From Acanthosepion pharaonis (lineage: Eukaryota; Mollusca; Cephalopoda; Sepiida; Sepiidae), in the NCBI GenBank assembly GCA_903632075.3, contig CAHIKZ030004135.1:2376001-2440000 (forward strand): a stretch of DNA of 64,000 bases, written 5' to 3'. A program made the translations under genes and the position numbers. The notes beneath the pieces are model-generated. The model was not told where the DNA came from. It saw nothing but the letters and a program-made list of their open reading frames with translations, and made no database searches. Of the stretch, positions 60,866-64,000 are shown in pieces (position 1 is the first letter of the stretch; each line of letters begins with the position of its first letter).

Positions 60866-61548
60866 GTGAGTAGTTTCAGATAGTAGACTTCCATCTATTT
60901 GAATCCTCTCGGGGCACCCCTCTCTCTCTCTCTGTTTCATTAGAAAACAGTCAAGTAACATAACATATTTCCACTTCTCCTCACTCTCTCATCAAACCTA
61001 GAACTTTAGTCTGTTATCCTAAGCAGTTAGGAAATTCTCTTATTTCTTTTCTTTATTTTGGTTCTTATTACAACCATTTTTTATTAAGAATGGCTAGAAT
61101 AAGAAGGTTGTTTGGGGTTTTTTTTATTCTGTTCTCTCCTATTTTAGAATTTACATTTTTTAATGTATAATCAATGTTATGCATTACTCAAGAGAAGAGT
61201 TCACACCTTCTTTAAGAATAGAGAGAGAGAGAAAAATAGGGTTAATATGCATTAACACATCTGTAGAGATACAAATGCTTATATCACAAATATAACTTAC
61301 TGTTCTTAGAACCATAATAGACTAATTAAATATGAACTCTATTCCAAATGTAACTTGATAAAAAGCACCTGCATCTCACAAATGTATCTCCCTTTCATCT
61401 CTCTCTCTCTCTACATATATATGACTTTCCTATAATTTTTTGACATACGAGTGTCCAGCAGCTTTAGTTCTTAGAATCAAAAAGCCAGAATACCCACACA
61501 TTTGATTATAGTGGTAATGGTTTGTGCAGAAATTAGTAAATCTCCTTA
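60866..61548 (+). other. Intron portion, low-complexity patches
   Basis: (TC)n at 60920-60934, (AG)n near 61224 and (CT)n near 61400; nothing else recognised. Confidence 0.5.
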
Positions 61549-61940
61549 CCGGTCACAGGGATCCGTCTCTGCACTGGTAGTATCACAGCTATGACTAGCT
61601 TGGACTGGCTCTGACCAGCTAAGACTAGCTTAGACCGGCTCTGACCAGATTGGACAAGCTAAAACCAGCGGCCCGAGTGAAGACACTCAGGTCCCCACAT
61701 TAAAAACCGACCTTGTGTCACAACCTGACTCAGTGAGGAAAGTTAATCAATCCCTCCCTCGAGGGGTATACGCATTCGGATACTTGCTGGTCACAGGGAT
61801 CCGTCCCTGCACTGGTACTATCACAGCTATGACTAGCTTGGACAAGGTAAGACCAGCAGCCCGAGTGAAGACACTTGGGTCCCCACATTATAAAAAACTG
61901 ACCTTCAAGTAAATACAAACCCCTCCCTCGAGGAGTTTCT
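61549..61940 (+). repeat. GC-richer tandem duplication (unit ~240 bp)
   Basis: GGTCACAGGGATCCGTCTCT (61553) recurs as GGTCACAGGGATCCGTCCCT (61789); TATCACAGCTATGACTAGCT, CCCGAGTGAAGACACT, GGTCCCCACATTA and CCCTCCCTCGAGG also recur in the same order. The first unit holds extra GACTAGCTTGGAC/GACCAGCT-type short repeats. GC content is clearly above the surrounding intron. Family unknown. Confidence 0.8.
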
Positions 61941-64000
61941 AACACATCTATTTATCATCTCTTAGTTGTGTCTCTGTCTTTGGACAGAGTGCACTCGGGG
62001 GCAACTCCATCCATAGACAGTCGCAACTGAGGAAAATTATACTGAGAGGTGGTAGCGTTGGGGGAGGGGGGGTCGAGTAAATACCAAATTACTATAAAGT
62101 AGAGCTGAGGCTTTTTAATCTCAGAATTCATGGAAGAATTGAGCTCCAATTTCACATTTATTCATATAGATTCCGTAATATCCATTTTACTTAATTAGCT
62201 ATTATGTTTCTCTAACTCTTCAAATGTTGAATGTATAATTCTAATTTCTATTTTACCATCTTTACACTATATTAATTTTATCTTATTAATTGTCCCCTGT
62301 TCTGAAACCCATGAAATAAAAATAATTGTTTGTACAGAAAATAAGGATCTACGTACATGAAATTGTCTTTAAATTAAGTGTCAGCAGAAGAATTGTCATT
62401 GAACTTTTAAAAGGTAAGCTTAAACATTAATTCAATACTTAAATGCAGCAATCAATTTTCAGTTCTTCTGTTCTTTTAAGCTAATTTATAATAAAATGTT
62501 CACTGCAATTTTAGATACAAAAGGGAAATAAGAGTTACTCCCCTTGAACCATGACAGCAACGATAATGGCTAGTATAGTATATTAATATAAATTTTTACC
62601 TTGCAAAATCTGGCAACCCTGAATCTGATCTCAACAAAAATTGTTCCTTGCACCTAACATTTCTAGGGCTTTTGAATGAGCTATAAATCATTGAAATTGG
62701 ACCAGTGGGAGTGGAAGAGTTGCTTAGACACACACTTGTACATATGTAAGATATGTATATATGTATATGTGTGTGTGTTTGTGTATTAATGGAGTTTTAA
62801 AAGGTGGATAAAAATCAACACAGCTTTGAGGAGATTTCCAAAATTGCAATCTTCAAATATCACTACATTTAATTATTGTGTATGTTTTTCCCTTTCTGCA
62901 TACTACACTTATACTGTTAATAGTTCAATCAAAAATAGAAATTTTTCATTAGAGAAGTACTTACTCCAATATATTTATTATTCTTTTAATTTTATTTCTT
63001 TAAAGTGTAAGTATGCCTCTTTTTTTGTGCGTGTTGGCCAGAGTTTGTGCATTATTATTTACTTAATAAACCAAACAAACATTTTGACCAACCCAATATT
63101 ATGAGTGGTATATTTTACTCACAAGTGTGCAAAAGATGAAAAGGTCTATATGAGAGTTGAGTTGCTATATGATTGTATTTATAGATATTTAGTTCTAAAA
63201 GAAACTTATTGCTTATTATAAACTGTTATTTGCTTGACAACTTTTACTTTAGTATTTCCTTTCCATTGCCTCACACCCCTACTGACCAGCTGTCAATATG
63301 CAATTTTAACCCATAAATGACAGCAGTATTTTTGTGTCATTCCCAGTTGAGCCATAGAAATCCTCATTATCCAAAGTTTATAGGTTAAATGTCCTAAATA
63401 AAATTTGTTAAAGATTCAATTTTCTTTGCACTGAACTATTCACTTACCATTTTGAAAAATTCTTTTCTTCCTTTCAAAATGAAACAAGTTTTTCGCTTGG
63501 ATAATATAAAAAGATTTAAGCAATCATCATTTTTGAATTTGTTATCTTAACTCATAAACGACAGCAGAAATTTGTGTCATTCTCAGTTGAGTCATCATTT
63601 TTATCTTTATATTAAAAAAAATTCCTATTATCAGACTGTGATCCCATAAAATAGCACAAAACTTTCCAAGTTTTCTTGTTATTTGTATGAGAGAAACTGT
63701 TGTTTGTTTTTTCTCTGTCATGTCCTTTACAAATTTTTCCCCTTTGTTGTTGGTTTTAACTCTGCATTTCACCACCAACACTACCACCACTGCTTCTTCA
63801 ATGCACTTTTATGTTTGATTGTTGCAAGTATGAAAAAGACACTGTTTTCAGTGTAATCATGTGTAATATGCTCAATTATAGTCACAGTATTTAGTTTCAT
63901 CTTGTGCTCCTTTTTTGTAAACAAAAAAGTTCAAGATTTATGACACATCTTTGTTACTTTTATACCACATTAAGATGAGTATTTTAATTGGTTATTTGCT
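61941..64000 (+). other. Intron sequence to the end of the window
   Basis: No exon is recognised. 61960-62080 remains GC-richer with a G run (62054-62071). A ~48 bp direct repeat occurs at 63308-63355 and 63547-63594 (CATAAATGACAGCAG / CATAAACGACAGCAG, then TTTGTGTCATT, CAGTTGAG). The next LDLa exon of cluster III must lie beyond the window. Confidence 0.5.

Noticed and set aside
59328..59753. A 141-codon open frame as a host gene
   Set aside because: It is the surviving middle of a LINE reverse transcriptase; frames break before and after it.
453..60865. LRP2 (megalin) as the identity
   Set aside because: The module order fits too, but the short conserved peptides recalled from LRP1 fit better; a phylogeny is needed for a firm decision.
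1..64000. Bacterial operon, CRISPR array or phage island
   Set aside because: Spliced eukaryotic exons with GT-AG borders run across the window and no regular direct-repeat/spacer array exists.

Overview
This window is animal nuclear DNA: an AT-rich, intron-rich stretch on which every convincing coding segment lies on the plus strand and belongs to one gene. Thirty-seven exons (453-60865) splice in frame into about 1,919 codons with neither start nor stop. The order is seven LDL-receptor class A repeats (LDLa), two EGF-like modules, then four YWTD six-bladed beta-propellers, each followed by one EGF-like module, then seven more LDLa repeats. This matches the middle of the giant endocytic receptor LRP1/LRP1B: most of ligand-binding cluster II, its four propellers, and the first part of cluster III. 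Residue-level similarity to LRP1 as I remember it (for example HPMGIIAVANDT at the end of propeller 4, and NLNPPVQP in propeller 4) favours LRP1 over LRP2/megalin. The N-terminus, cluster I, the rest of cluster III, cluster IV, the membrane span and the cytoplasmic tail lie outside the window.

The organism is most likely a lophotrochozoan, and I favour a coleoid cephalopod of the octopus type. The reasons are long AT-rich introns, many (TA)n and (CA)n microsatellites, abundant decayed LINEs and SINEs, and Tc1/mariner, hAT and Penelope-like debris. This is inference from style, not from a species-diagnostic marker.

Layout: 1-10260 holds LDLa exons, with a mariner-like element (7370-8568) and a Tc1-like relic (about 8940-9765) in the 4.8 kb intron. 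10261-13657 holds the paired EGF exons. 13777-19319 is propeller 1, whose first intron contains a ~550 bp one-sided pyrimidine tract. 20938-31926 is EGF plus propeller 2, split by a 6.8 kb intron filled with nested retroelements and two long inverted repeats. 32711-38634 is EGF plus propeller 3. 40468-44658 is EGF plus propeller 4, with a mariner relic at about 42640-43620. 44785-60865 is EGF plus the LDLa exons of cluster III; its 6.6 kb and 4.7 kb introns hold a hAT element with a perfect target-site duplication, Penelope-like and Tc1 relics, a TIR element, a 5S-rRNA-headed SINE and LINE fragments. 60866-64000 is intron.

Functionally the exons work as one polypeptide: LDLa repeats bind calcium and ligand, EGF modules and propellers space the clusters and drive acid-dependent ligand release in endosomes. 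Every module boundary is a phase-1 intron except one inside LDLa 3/4, and all four propellers share a phase-2 intron at the same place. I found no operon-like or defence system and no second cellular gene. The unexplained structure is in the repeats: several inverted repeats, an 84 bp inverted copy of LINE sequence inside a SINE, palindromic elements and a GC-rich tandem duplication.
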